Made by a program: the position numbers and the translations under genes
The notes under the pieces: model-generated
Told to the model about the DNA's origin: nothing
The model's input: the letters and a program-made list of their open reading frames with translations, nothing else
Databases searched by the model: none
Shown here: piece after piece, positions 1 through 9,825 of the stretch
Numbering within the stretch: position 1 is the first letter of the stretch
How the letters are laid out: the number at the start of each line of letters is the position of its first letter
Assembly (NCBI GenBank): GCA_900299495.1
Contig: OMKD01000376.1
Span: 1-36,786 of the forward strand
From: Sphingobacteriales bacterium
Lineage (GTDB): Bacteria; Bacteroidota; Bacteroidia; Chitinophagales; Saprospiraceae
DNA: 36,786 bases
Direction of reading: 5' to 3'

Positions 1-2624
1 GGAGCGTTATCACAGTGCTGACACATCATCGGCTGGTATACTGTATTTGGATTCTCGTGATCACCGAAGAAGTAACGGTCGATTCTCAACCATGTCATCT
101 CGTGGTGACGAGATACCTCAGTTTTACCAACTACAGGTACATTGTTCTCAGCAACACAAGCCACCTGACAAGCACCACAACCGATACATGCGTTCAGATC
201 GATTGCCATACCCCAGTGATGACCCTGGCTGTAGTATTTTTCATTGTATTCTTCGTACGGATAAAGCGTAGCATCATTTAAGTGCTTAGCTGTTGCACGC
301 TTCTCAGCAATTTTAGCTTTAAGATCACTTACCTCGCTCAAGTTCGCCTGATAGATGATTGAACGATCTGTAAGTCCACCTTGGAAACCTTCACCAATTG
401 TCATTAGTGTTTTCTCATCCACGTTGATCTCTTTTCCATCTTCCTGTCCAGTGATACCAAAAGTGTGGTGGTACTGAACACAAGGGAATTCTCTGTCAAC
501 AAGACCAGTTTCCTTTGGCTCTGCATCTAGTGCGTTGAAGTACTGAACGTTTCCGCTCTTATCTCTTGTCAACCAAGACATAGAGTTTGTTCCAACACCT
601 TCACCTGCAAAACCAACTACCGTTCTTCCGAATCCTAGTGCTGCAGAGAATGTATTCTCAGCAAGACCGAAAGAAGCAATACAAGTGATATTTTGAGCTA
701 CACCATTCGCGGATACTTCTACGATATCAGCATAACCTTTATATTCTTCCTGGTTAAGGTTTTTGTAAGTAACCATGCTGTTACCACCTTCCCAAGAAAT
801 TGGAATTCCAAAGTAGTTACCCCAAGTGGTACGCGTTACCGGATCCGGCATCTCTTGTAACCACGGGTTTTCAGCATACTCTCCAGCACCCATTGCGATT
901 GTTTCGAAAAGAACAACCTCGCTACCCTGAGCAGGCTTAGCGATCTGTGCAAGGTATGTATTTACGTCAGCGCTGTTAGAAGCAGACTGAGCAGATACAT
1001 TTGCTGTGAATACACCATCGTGTAATGTCTTATCCCAGAAAGATTGGAAAGACATAAAGTTATTTTGCATTGGGAATACAGTTGCTTCCCAGTTAGATTT
1101 CAGATAATCATAGTATGGTTGATCAGAATCTGCATTTAGGTTTGCACTTTCTGCCCAAACTAATAAAGACTCCTCACCTTGTCTAGTGTCAAATAAAGGA
1201 GAAATTGTTGGCTGAATGATACTGAACATACCACGCTTAGGCTCTACATCACCCCATGCCTCCAAGTAGTGAGGTGTAGGAGCAACAAACTTACAAAGCG
1301 CACCCGTTTCGTTCATTACTGTTGAAAGGTAAACAGAAGTCTTTACTTTAGCCATTGCATCAGCAAAGTCCTTCGCTTCTGGAAGATCATATGCAGGGTT
1401 TGCATCCATCACGATCATTGCATCAACTGCACCAGACTTCATTTCTCTGATCAAAGCAGTAACATTGCTGTCGATACCCTGACGCTGATTTGAAATACGA
1501 TCAAATGTGATTGTATTTCCGTAGCTACCCAACATTTCGTTGATTGCATTTACTACAACCTGCTCGGCAACATTGTTTGATCCAGAAACTACAAGTGTTT
1601 TACCAGTAGCACCTTTTACTTTATCTGCTAACTTCTTAAGTGAAGTTCTTGCTTTCTCATTTAGCTCAGAACCCATGCTGTTTCCAGCAAGTGCATTGTA
1701 GAATGCTTTAATTGCTGCACCTTGCTCAGAAGGACGAACCATAATACGGTTATCCGCATTTGAACCTGTCAATGACATGTGTGATTCAACCTGAGTGTGG
1801 TGAGACATTGTTGGCTTCTCAGCCTTAGGATCAACTTTACGGTTCTTTGCATATCCATAAGCAAACTCAGTTGGAGAAATCCATGTTCCCAAGAAGTCTG
1901 CACCGAAGCTGATGATATTATCTGCCTTTTCGAAGTGGTAAGCAGGAACTGCAGCAATACCGAAGCTTGCCTCGTTTGCTTCCAACATACCTGAAGCAGA
2001 AACTGCATCGTAAGTAACCACTTTAGCGTTTGGATATTTCGCCATGAACTCGCCCATTGCTTTTTTAGCTGTTGGACTCATGTTCGTGTTCGTTACGATA
2101 CGAATATTATTAGAAGATGCTAATGCACCTTTGATATCATTATCCATGTCAGCCCACGCTTTGGTAGGAGCCTGAATACGATTAACATTATAAAGGTCTA
2201 GAACAGAAGCCTGAGCTCTTGCCGATGAACCACCATGGGATACCGGAGACAAGCTGTTACCTTCGATCTTAATTGGACGACCCTCACGTGTTTTTACAAG
2301 TACTGAAGCATACTCACCACCTCTTACGAAAGAAGATGCATAGTATGAAGCTACGCCAGGAACGATTTCGTCTGGCTTAACTACATATGGTATTGCTCTT
2401 TTCACAGGGATCTCACAAGATGCTGCAACAGTTGCAGCTCCAAGTCCAAACCCTAAGTACTTAAGGAAATCACGACGATTCGTTGAAGATTCCATTACCT
2501 TCTCATCCGCCATTGAATCAACTACAGGTAGTGTGTTTGCAAACTCTTGCTTTGCTCTTTCCTGTAACTCCGGATTGTTGATGTCGTTATGACCAATCCA
2601 AACTTCTTTATTATTATTCTTCAT
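1..2624 (-). CDS. actB: Alternative complex III iron-sulfur subunit ActB / TAT-variant-translocated molybdopterin oxidoreductase-like protein; C-terminus truncated by the window edge
   Basis: Reverse translation from the ATG at 2624 starts MKNNNKEVWIGHNDINNPELQERAKQEF..., then an extended Tat-like motif STNRRDFLKYLGFGLGAATVAASC, and ends in ferredoxin-type cysteines (NACIGCGACQVACVAENN...MMCQHCDNA). Frame agreement was checked at about 1613 and about 170. It is absent from the ORF track because no stop lies inside the window. Confidence 0.9.
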   Translation of the reverse strand, partial: MKNNNKEVWIGHNDINNPELQERAKQEFANTLPVVDSMADEKVMESSTNRRDFLKYLGFGLGAATVAASCEIPVKRAIPYVVKPDEIVPGVASYYASSFVRGGEYASVLVKTREGRPIKIEGNSLSPVSHGGSSARAQASVLDLYNVNRIQAPTKAWADMDNDIKGALASSNNIRIVTNTNMSPTAKKAMGEFMAKYPNAKVVTYDAVSASGMLEANEASFGIAAVPAYHFEKADNIISFGADFLGTWISPTEFAYGYAKNRKVDPKAEKPTMSHHTQVESHMSLTGSNADNRIMVRPSEQGAAIKAFYNALAGNSMGSELNEKARTSLKKLADKVKGATGKTLVVSGSNNVAEQVVVNAINEMLGSYGNTITFDRISNQRQGIDSNVTALIREMKSGAVDAMIVMDANPAYDLPEAKDFADAMAKVKTSVYLSTVMNETGALCKFVAPTPHYLEAWGDVEPKRGMFSIIQPTISPLFDTRQGEESLLVWAESANLNADSDQPYYDYLKSNWEATVFPMQNNFMSFQSFWDKTLHDGVFTANVSAQSASNSADVNTYLAQIAKPAQGSEVVLFETIAMGAGEYAENPWLQEMPDPVTRTTWGNYFGIPISWEGGNSMVTYKNLNQEEYKGYADIVEVSANGVAQNITCIASFGLAENTFSAALGFGRTVVGFAGEGVGTNSMSWLTRDKSGNVQYFNALDAEPKETGLVDREFPCVQYHHTFGITGQEDGKEINVDEKTLMTIGEGFQGGLTDRSIIYQANLSEVSDLKAKIAEKRATAKHLNDATLYPYEEYNEKYYSQGHHWGMAIDLNACIGCGACQVACVAENNVPVVGKTEVSRHHEMTWLRIDRYFFGDHENPNTVYQPMMCQHCDNA

Positions 2625-2687
2625 TTTTATTGAAGTAGAGTTTTTACAAATTGATAATTAATTGACGCTCATCAGAGCAAGCACTGA

Positions 2688-4073
2688 TTAATAGTGACAC
2701 TTTTGACACTCAAGACCACCGATCTCCTCAACAGTCACTTTTTCTCTGTCACCAGCGCTTAACTGATTATGGTAGTTTTCGTAAGACTTGTAATATTCAT
2801 TACCATCAAACTTAACTTCCGTTTTACGGTGACAATTAATACACCATCCCATAGATAGCGGAGAATATTGTTCTACAACTTCCATCTCCTCAACTTTACC
2901 GTGACAGCTCTCACATTCAACCTGCCCAACTTTTACGTGCTGTGCGTGATTGAAGTAAACGTGATCTGGTAAGTTATGGATACGGATCCATTCAATAGGT
3001 CCGCGGAAATCGTCTTTTCTATCATTAGTAAGTGAAGACACGATAGCATCCCACTCTTCTTCTACCTGAGCCTCAACTTTCTCTGGGTCAGTTTCATCAG
3101 ATTGGCTCTCGATCCATGTCTTAAAGATTTTTTCAATCTCTTTTACATCCATGTTCTCGTAATCCTCCAGGTAAGTACCTGATTTAGGATCGAAACCGAT
3201 AGAAGCAAATATCTTAGTCAACTCGGCAGTACCGTAAGTTGATCCTTTCTTAATAGCCTTGTGACAGTTCATACAAGTATTCGCAGCTGGAATAACTGAA
3301 TGCTTAGATCTTCTGGCACCATCATGACAGTAGTTACAATCTACTTTGTTCAAACCTGCGTGTGTTGCGTGTGAGAACTTGATCGGCTGATCAGGCATAT
3401 ATCCCTGCTGACGACCTAGATTGATTGCTTTATCTGCCATCATAGATCCACCTGCAACTACAGCGATCAACACAAATGTTGCAATCATAGACTTAGAAGT
3501 CAGTACATCGAATAATGTGCGCTCTGGCTCAAGCTCCTCTCCCTCTTCTACCTTAACCATTACGTTAAGCTTAGAAGCTACTCGCATCAATACTAAGATT
3601 AATCCGATTAGTCCGATCGTGATAACAAGGAATAAAGATGAATTATCCTCTTCCTCTGTCACAACAGGTCCTTTAGGATCATCACCCACAGGTACGAAAT
3701 TATATTGGTAATCGATGTAAGCAAGTACATTTGCGATTTGCTCATCTGAAAACTGAGTAAAGGAGTTCATCACAGATTTATTCCAGTCGTTGAACAACTG
3801 AACTGCACGAGGATGACCTTCCCCGATCATCTTTTGTGAATTACGAATCCATGCATACAAGTCCTCCTGTGGATAATCTGCCCATCTTTCCTCAACGCCA
3901 CCTAATGCAGGTCCGGTAAGATCGTCCTTCATGTTCTTATTGTGGCAAGAAGCACAATTAGCTTTGAACAGGCTAGAACCCTCGGCAATAGCCGCATCCT
4001 GAGCGAAAATCGTTGCTCCAGGCAAGAAAACCAAGAGGAGTAAAATTCTGAAAATCAATGATCTTTGAATCAT
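2688..4073 (-). CDS. Multihaem c-type cytochrome, ActA-like, with an N-terminal monohaem domain (alternative complex III)
   Basis: Signal peptide and six CXXCH motifs (CASCH, CNYCH, CMNCH, CESCH, CINCH, CQKCH), with two TM segments between the first haem and the other five. Directly upstream of actB on the same strand. Confidence 0.88.
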   Translation of the reverse strand: MIQRSLIFRILLLLVFLPGATIFAQDAAIAEGSSLFKANCASCHNKNMKDDLTGPALGGVEERWADYPQEDLYAWIRNSQKMIGEGHPRAVQLFNDWNKSVMNSFTQFSDEQIANVLAYIDYQYNFVPVGDDPKGPVVTEEEDNSSLFLVITIGLIGLILVLMRVASKLNVMVKVEEGEELEPERTLFDVLTSKSMIATFVLIAVVAGGSMMADKAINLGRQQGYMPDQPIKFSHATHAGLNKVDCNYCHDGARRSKHSVIPAANTCMNCHKAIKKGSTYGTAELTKIFASIGFDPKSGTYLEDYENMDVKEIEKIFKTWIESQSDETDPEKVEAQVEEEWDAIVSSLTNDRKDDFRGPIEWIRIHNLPDHVYFNHAQHVKVGQVECESCHGKVEEMEVVEQYSPLSMGWCINCHRKTEVKFDGNEYYKSYENYHNQLSAGDREKVTVEEIGGLECQKCHY

Positions 4074-4137
4074 CTGTTACTAAATTTATTTCTGTAGTAT
4101 ATCTAATTCTTTGACTAGTGTCATTTTCCTGTCAGCG

Positions 4138-4145
4138 CAAAGATA
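4138..4145 (-). promoter_or_regulatory. Putative Bacteroidota -7 element TATCTTTG (TAnnTTTG) for the cytochrome/actB operon
   Basis: CAAAGATA on + gives TATCTTTG on -. A TTG lies about 19 bp upstream (CAA at 4165-4167 on +). Confidence 0.5.
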
Positions 4146-4298
4146 AAAACCGCAACAATATTTACCAATACAGTACAAGGTATTGTGCTATTTAGACCGA
4201 TTCTAAATTGCTTAAACATGTCGATAATCTTGTCTAACAAGAATATTTAAGGCAGGCTAACTTGATTTGAGCGCGCTAAGTTAATGAAAATCAGCGAA

Positions 4299-5093
4299 TC
4301 ACACAGAAACTTGAGCTTTAATATGTGGATGTGGATCGTAATTTTTTAATTCGAAGTCTTCAAACTCAAAATCAAAGATATTTTTCACATCAGGATTTAG
4401 AACCATTTGAGGTAATGGCCTTGGCTCTCGACCCAATTGTAGCTTGGCTTGATCAAGGTGATTATTGTATAAATGCACATCTCCGAAAGTGTGCACAAAC
4501 TCCCCTGGCTCCAGATCACAAACCTGAGCAATCATTAGTGTAAGTAAAGCGTAAGAGGCAATATTAAATGGAACACCCAGGAACACATCAGCAGAGCGCT
4601 GATAAAGCTGACAGGATAATTTACCGTCTGCTACATAAAATTGGAACAATGCATGACATGGACATAAGGCCATATCATCTAAATCGGCTACATTCCATGC
4701 ACTAACTATATGTCGTCTAGAATTTGGATTTTGTTTGATTTGCTCTACAACGTTTTTGATCTGGTTTACAGTTTTTCCATTAGCTCCTTCCCAACTCACC
4801 CATTGCTTTCCATACACAGGACCTAAATCTCCATTTTCATCTGCCCATTCATTCCAAATTCTTACTTTATTGTCCTGAAGATATTTTACATTTGTGTCGC
4901 CCTTTAAAAACCATAGTAATTCGTAAACAATAGATTTTAAGTGCAATTTTTTGGTAGTGACCATGGGAAAACCTTCACTAAGGTCGAAACGCATTTGATA
5001 TCCAAAGCAGCTTACCGTACCGGTACCTGTTCGATCTCCTTTTGCTGTTCCATTGTCCAAAATATGTTGCATTAAATTCAAATATTGTCTCAT
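4299..5093 (-). CDS. thyA: Thymidylate synthase
   Basis: [38 protein letters not shown]...; [13 protein letters not shown] catalytic Cys motif; [18 protein letters not shown]. The ORF track start at 5144 is probably 17 codons too long. Confidence 0.97.
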   Translation of the reverse strand: MRQYLNLMQHILDNGTAKGDRTGTGTVSCFGYQMRFDLSEGFPMVTTKKLHLKSIVYELLWFLKGDTNVKYLQDNKVRIWNEWADENGDLGPVYGKQWVSWEGANGKTVNQIKNVVEQIKQNPNSRRHIVSAWNVADLDDMALCPCHALFQFYVADGKLSCQLYQRSADVFLGVPFNIASYALLTLMIAQVCDLEPGEFVHTFGDVHLYNNHLDQAKLQLGREPRPLPQMVLNPDVKNIFDFEFEDFELKNYDPHPHIKAQVSV

Positions 5094-5215
5094 AATTCTA
5101 CGTTGTATTTTATAGTTTTTATGCAGTGTTAGTACAATAACCAATTTCGTAAATAAATAATTGCAAGCATAATCTTTTAATCAACTTTTCTGTTCTAATT
5201 TTAAATTACCCGATA

Positions 5216-5836
5216 ATGAAAAGAACAATCCTTCTGATTTTAACCAATATATTATTGTGCTCAATTACCTCCGCGCAGGACTGGATCTTATCCAAAGATG
5301 GAAAAGATCTTCAAACCTATTATAGAGAATCCGATAAATCAGATATTAAGGAATTGAAAATAGTAACCACTATAGATGCCCCTGCTATTACTGTTTTCGA
5401 GCTGCTAAACGAGATAGACCTTTATGATGATTGGGTGTACAGAACAACTGAAGCCCGTTTAGTGGAAACTTATAGCAATAAAAGCTTACAATACTATGCT
5501 GTAGTGGATTTCCCCTGGCCCTTCGATGACCGCGAAATGTATATCCTTTCAGATTACAAGATCAGTGAGGATAAAAAATACATAAAGACCAACTCTATAG
5601 CCATTCCAAGAGAAGACATAAAAGATCGTGAAGACCATGTTCGTATCATAGATATGGAATTGGGATGGATACTAAAAGAGAATGATGAAGAAATAACAGA
5701 GGTTGTATATGTCTTACGTTCTGATCCTGGTGGTGCGATACCAGCCTGGATGGTCAACTTGGCTCTTGAAGCAGGTCCAACCAATACCATAAACGGACTA
5801 CGAGCGCTTGTTGAAGACCATATGAATAATCCATAA
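5216..5836 (+). CDS. Secreted START-domain lipid-binding-like protein
   Basis: Signal peptide MKRTILLILTNILLCSITSAQ followed by a START-like pattern (IDAPAITVFELLNEIDLYDDWVYRTTEARLVE...VVDFPWPFDDREMYI...). Confidence 0.75.
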   Translation: MKRTILLILTNILLCSITSAQDWILSKDGKDLQTYYRESDKSDIKELKIVTTIDAPAITVFELLNEIDLYDDWVYRTTEARLVETYSNKSLQYYAVVDFPWPFDDREMYILSDYKISEDKKYIKTNSIAIPREDIKDREDHVRIIDMELGWILKENDEEITEVVYVLRSDPGGAIPAWMVNLALEAGPTNTINGLRALVEDHMNNP

Positions 5837-5911
5837 AGCAATCTTTAAGTAAAAAATCATTGCTCTTTTCCTCTGCGCTAAACAAGTTGCCATTTTGATT
5901 GATTTAGGTGG

Positions 5912-5919
5912 TATCTTTG
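5912..5919 (+). promoter_or_regulatory. Putative TAnnTTTG promoter element (TATCTTTG) upstream of the ubiD-like gene
   Basis: TATCTTTG 21 nt upstream of the ATG at 5941. Confidence 0.45.
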
Positions 5920-5940
5920 TACTCTGACTGAAAATAAATT

Positions 5941-7764
5941 ATGAGATATAATAGTCTGGCTGAATGCGCAGCTGATCTGGAAAAACACGGACAATTAATT
6001 AGAATAAAGGAAGAAGTAGATCCCAACCTGGAGATGGCCGCAATTCATTGGCGAATCTTCAAACAAGGAGGACCTGCCATTCTCTTCGAAAATATAAAAG
6101 GAAGTAAATTTCCCGCGCTGTCCAATCTGTATGGCACCTTTGAGCGAACTGATTTCTTGTTCAGATCTACCTTACCAAAGGTTAGTAAGGTTGTACAACT
6201 TAAGGCAGACCCTACTCGCTTCCTAAAAGCGCCATTCAAATACCTTAGTGCTCCTTTCACAGCCATATCTGCCCTGCCAAGAAAGATTAGAACAAAAGCT
6301 GCTATTGAATACGGAGAAACAACCATTGACCAATTACCCTTGATCAAATGTTGGCCTATGGATGGAGGTGCTTTTGTCACTCTGCCACAGGTATTCACAT
6401 TACCTCCGAAGGACAAGAATATCATGAAGTCCAATATCGGAATGTACCGAATACAGCTTAGCGGAAATGAATACGCAATTAATAAAGAAATTGGACTGCA
6501 TTACCAATTACACAGAGGTATTGGAGTACATCATCAGGAGTATAATCAATCCGAAGAGGATTTTAGAGTAAGCATTTTCATTGGTGGACCACCATCTCAT
6601 GCCTTTGCAGCTATCATGCCCTTACCTGAAGGACTTACTGAAACTACCTTTGCGGGTATGCTTGCTGGGAAACGTTTCAAATATAAAACAGTAGATGGGC
6701 ATGTCTTGTCAGCTGATGCTGATTTTGTAATAACAGGAAGAGTGCGCAAGGATGAAAAAATGCCAGAAGGTCCTTTTGGAGATCACCTTGGATATTATAG
6801 CCTGGAACACGATTTTCCAGTTGTAGATGTTGATAAAGTTTACCATCGAAAAGATGCCATATGGCATTTTACAGCTGTAGGAAGACCGCCTGCTGAGGAT
6901 AGCTCCTTTGGATACCTTATTCATAAGATCGTTAAGCCATTGACCGGAAGTGAATTCCCTGGGATAAAAGACGTAAATGCAGTTGATGAGGCTGGTGTAC
7001 ATCCTCTCTTGTTAGTAGTTGGTAGTGAGCGTTATATGCCATTCCGAGAAATCAGACCAGAGGAATTATTAACACAGGCCAATCACCTTCTTGGTAAAGG
7101 CCAAACTTCCCTGGCCAAATTCTTGGTTATCGCAAATAGCAATGACAAAGAAGGACTTAGTGCAAAGGATGAAAAGGCCTTTTTTACCCATATTTTAGAA
7201 CGTATAGACTGGACAAGAGATCTGCACTTCCAGACTAAAACAACCATAGATACACTTGATTATTCAGGGGATGGATGGAATACAGGATCAAAAGTAGTTA
7301 TAGCAGCTTGTGGAGATCCAATACGAACACTCAGACAGGACCTACCAACTATTGAGGACAATGAACTATTCAGTAATCCAAAACTGATTGCACCAGGTAT
7401 CTTGGCGCTTCAGGTTCCTGCTTTCGACAAAGAAAATGGATATAAGCAAGCTGAAGAAATAGCTTCAGGATTGGAAGCCACTGATCTTAAAGGTTTTCCA
7501 CTGATCGTCTTATGTGATGACAGCACTTTTATGGCAGAGGATTACTCAAACTTCCTATGGGCTGCATTCACCAGGACTAATCCATCGCATGATATTCATG
7601 GTGTTCATGCTTTTGTAGAACATAAGCACTGGGGATGTAAAGGATCATTGATCATGGATGCCCGAATAAAACCACACCATGCACCGGAATTGGTTATGGA
7701 TCCGGAGGTAGAAAAAGCTATCGAGCGATTTTTTGTAAAAGGGGCAAGCCTTGAAGGGTATTAA
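5941..7764 (+). CDS. UbiD family decarboxylase (menaquinone-pathway-like)
   Basis: MRYNSLAECAADLEKHGQLIRIKEEVDPNLEMAAIHWRIF...GGPAILFENIKG...; EGPFGDHLGYYS motif; 607 aa. Confidence 0.93.
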   Translation: MRYNSLAECAADLEKHGQLIRIKEEVDPNLEMAAIHWRIFKQGGPAILFENIKGSKFPALSNLYGTFERTDFLFRSTLPKVSKVVQLKADPTRFLKAPFKYLSAPFTAISALPRKIRTKAAIEYGETTIDQLPLIKCWPMDGGAFVTLPQVFTLPPKDKNIMKSNIGMYRIQLSGNEYAINKEIGLHYQLHRGIGVHHQEYNQSEEDFRVSIFIGGPPSHAFAAIMPLPEGLTETTFAGMLAGKRFKYKTVDGHVLSADADFVITGRVRKDEKMPEGPFGDHLGYYSLEHDFPVVDVDKVYHRKDAIWHFTAVGRPPAEDSSFGYLIHKIVKPLTGSEFPGIKDVNAVDEAGVHPLLLVVGSERYMPFREIRPEELLTQANHLLGKGQTSLAKFLVIANSNDKEGLSAKDEKAFFTHILERIDWTRDLHFQTKTTIDTLDYSGDGWNTGSKVVIAACGDPIRTLRQDLPTIEDNELFSNPKLIAPGILALQVPAFDKENGYKQAEEIASGLEATDLKGFPLIVLCDDSTFMAEDYSNFLWAAFTRTNPSHDIHGVHAFVEHKHWGCKGSLIMDARIKPHHAPELVMDPEVEKAIERFFVKGASLEGY

Positions 7765-7769
7765 TTAAT

Positions 7770-7777
7770 TACCTTTG
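7770..7777 (+). promoter_or_regulatory. Putative TAnnTTTG promoter element (TACCTTTG)
   Basis: TACCTTTG 17 nt upstream of the ATG at 7795. Confidence 0.4.
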
Positions 7778-7794
7778 CAAAAAAGATAAATCGG

Positions 7795-9156
7795 ATGGAT
7801 GCATTGCACAGTGCTTTCCTCGATCAGATGCAGGAAATTCTTCCGGATGAACATCAACAATTTGTTGAAGTGCTCAATGGAGAAGTTCCTGTTTCAATCA
7901 GAAGGAATCCAATAAAATCAACAGAACTTGATCTGGATATCGAAGCAAATGTCCCTTGGACATCGGACGCTGTATACCTAAGTAAAAGACCCATATTTAC
8001 TTTAGATCCAAGCTTTCATGCCGGAGCATATTATGTGCAGGAAGCATCTTCCATGTTTATCGAACAAGCCATCAGACAACATGTCAATCTGAACGATTCT
8101 ATCAGAGCATTGGATCTATGTGCAGCACCAGGTGGTAAGAGCACTTTAGTATCCAGTATTTTAAATAATAATTCACTACTGGTTAGTAACGAAGTCATTA
8201 GTTCCAGATACAAGATTCTTATTGAAAACACCCATAAATGGGGCAATTGCAATCAGATCATCACGAACCATGATGTAAAGGACCTTAGCCACCTAAAAGG
8301 GTTTTTCCATCTAATACTGGTTGACGCTCCATGTTCAGGTGAAGGTTTATTCAGAAAAGACAAAAAAGCACGTACTGAATGGTCTGAGAACAACGTAAGC
8401 CTCTGTGCTGCAAGGCAGAAACGAATTCTTGCAGAGGCAGCTGACTTACTCGCTCCCGGAGGGATCCTAATTTACTCCACTTGTACTTATAATAAGCATG
8501 AAAATGAATTGAATGCAGCCTGGATTGAAGAGCATCTTGGACTGAGCAACGAAAAGATTAAAATAGAAGATGCTTGGGGACTTACCGCTATGGATTATGG
8601 CTATCAGGCATATCCACACAGGTGCAAAGGAGAAGGTTTCTACATGAGTATTTTCAAAGCAGGAGCTGACCGAACAGCATCTAAAATGAAAATCAAATCC
8701 AAAGGAGATAAAAGCCTAGATATTTTAACAAAAAAAGAAGTTGAACAAGTCCAAAAATTTCTTGCTAAGGAAACGCCATTGACGGTTTTCAAAAATCACT
8801 TAGAGGAACTCTGTTTCTTCCCACAGGCTTTAAAACGGGAGTTTCAATTCATATGCCAGGGACTTTACAGATATCATGTGGGCACTCCTATGGGCACATT
8901 TAAGCATAACAAGCTAATTCCGCATCATGCTTTGGCACTATCAAACCTAATTGGACCTACTTTCCCTACGTTGGAATTAAACAAGGAGCAAGCAGTTTCC
9001 TTTTTAAGAAAGGAAACATTACCTGTTTCAGAAGCTATGGGTCAAGGATGGCACCTTATGCAATATAATGGCTTGAATTTGGGTTGGGGCAAGGTTCTCA
9101 AGGATAGAATAAACAATTACTTTCCTAAGCACCTCAGAATTCGCATGCAAGGATAA
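7795..9156 (+). CDS. RsmF-like / NOL1-NOP2-Sun family RNA m5C methyltransferase
   Basis: ALDLCAAPGGKSTLVSSIL SAM-binding motif; VDAPCSGEGLFRKD and YSTCTYNKHENE catalytic cysteine motifs; RsmF-like C-terminal region. Confidence 0.93.
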   Translation: MDALHSAFLDQMQEILPDEHQQFVEVLNGEVPVSIRRNPIKSTELDLDIEANVPWTSDAVYLSKRPIFTLDPSFHAGAYYVQEASSMFIEQAIRQHVNLNDSIRALDLCAAPGGKSTLVSSILNNNSLLVSNEVISSRYKILIENTHKWGNCNQIITNHDVKDLSHLKGFFHLILVDAPCSGEGLFRKDKKARTEWSENNVSLCAARQKRILAEAADLLAPGGILIYSTCTYNKHENELNAAWIEEHLGLSNEKIKIEDAWGLTAMDYGYQAYPHRCKGEGFYMSIFKAGADRTASKMKIKSKGDKSLDILTKKEVEQVQKFLAKETPLTVFKNHLEELCFFPQALKREFQFICQGLYRYHVGTPMGTFKHNKLIPHHALALSNLIGPTFPTLELNKEQAVSFLRKETLPVSEAMGQGWHLMQYNGLNLGWGKVLKDRINNYFPKHLRIRMQG

Positions 9157-9162
9157 CATGGA

Positions 9163-9615
9163 TTATACTTCCAAGGCTTCCACCATAGCTAAGGAACACT
9201 TATTAAAGGCATCCGATGTGTAATGATAGGCATCGACTCCTACTAATTCATTATTCTGAATGACGCCTACTAAATAATAGGTATTATTTTCTGCTTTATT
9301 GACAAATAATTGTTCCGGAGCATAGTCTTTGGAAGATACGGAAGCGTAGACTCCTGAAACCTGTAAGGCACGCTGATGGCCAAGTACAGTAGTCAATTCG
9401 AAATCCTCAGAACTGTAGAGAAACTGGTTAGGAATACCATCTATGATATTAAGGGCAGGCTTAAAATCCACAACCTCAGCTTGATCTTTGGTAAGGTTAG
9501 CTAGGAAAAAACCTCCTGCAACATAGGGCGCGGAAACCTCCAAATGCGTTTTGATTGAGTCTAACACACGGTTAGAAATCATTAGTTTGTTCATGTTCAT
9601 AGTGTTTTTGTGCAA
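9163..9615 (-). CDS. Small protein resembling a degenerate JAB/MPN domain
   Basis: 150 aa. The pattern YVAGGFFLANL...ALNIIDGIPNQFLYSSEDF...VSGVYASVSSKDYAPEQLFVNKAENNTYYLVGVIQNNELVGVDAYHY follows the order of JAB/MPN blocks, but the HxH...S..D metal-site residues are missing. The start could be an internal Met. Confidence 0.5.
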   Translation of the reverse strand: MHKNTMNMNKLMISNRVLDSIKTHLEVSAPYVAGGFFLANLTKDQAEVVDFKPALNIIDGIPNQFLYSSEDFELTTVLGHQRALQVSGVYASVSSKDYAPEQLFVNKAENNTYYLVGVIQNNELVGVDAYHYTSDAFNKCSLAMVEALEV

Positions 9616-9757
9616 AAGGCATTAAGCCTCGAGCGTACTCGTCTTGAATGATTACTCAGTGATTTTTAATCTGAAACGATTTGGATGGCAATACGATTAA
9701 TTTAAAAATAATTTCATTGCCATTCAAGGTGGGAAATGTTAAGAGTCTGATATATTT

Positions 9758-9800
9758 CCAAAAAAAAGAAAACAGGTTTGCCCACTGCGGACAAACCTGC
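9758..9800 (-). terminator. Intrinsic terminator downstream of metK
   Basis: On -: CAGGTTTG-tCCgcagtGGg-CAAACCTG followed by TTTTCTTTTTTTT. Confidence 0.75.
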
Positions 9801-9825
9801 TCAAATCATAGGTATATAATATTCT

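Noticed and set aside
3421-3711. Plus-strand 96-aa ORF inside the cytochrome gene
   Set aside because: Antisense to a confidently assigned CDS, with no independent coding or start signals.
5837-5868. AGCAAT...ATTGCT hairpin after the START gene
   Set aside because: Only a 6-bp stem with a long loop and a short T-run; a terminator is possible but not well supported.
6045-6434. Minus-strand 129-aa ORF inside the ubiD-like gene
   Set aside because: Shadow ORF opposite a well-supported CDS; no recognisable protein features.
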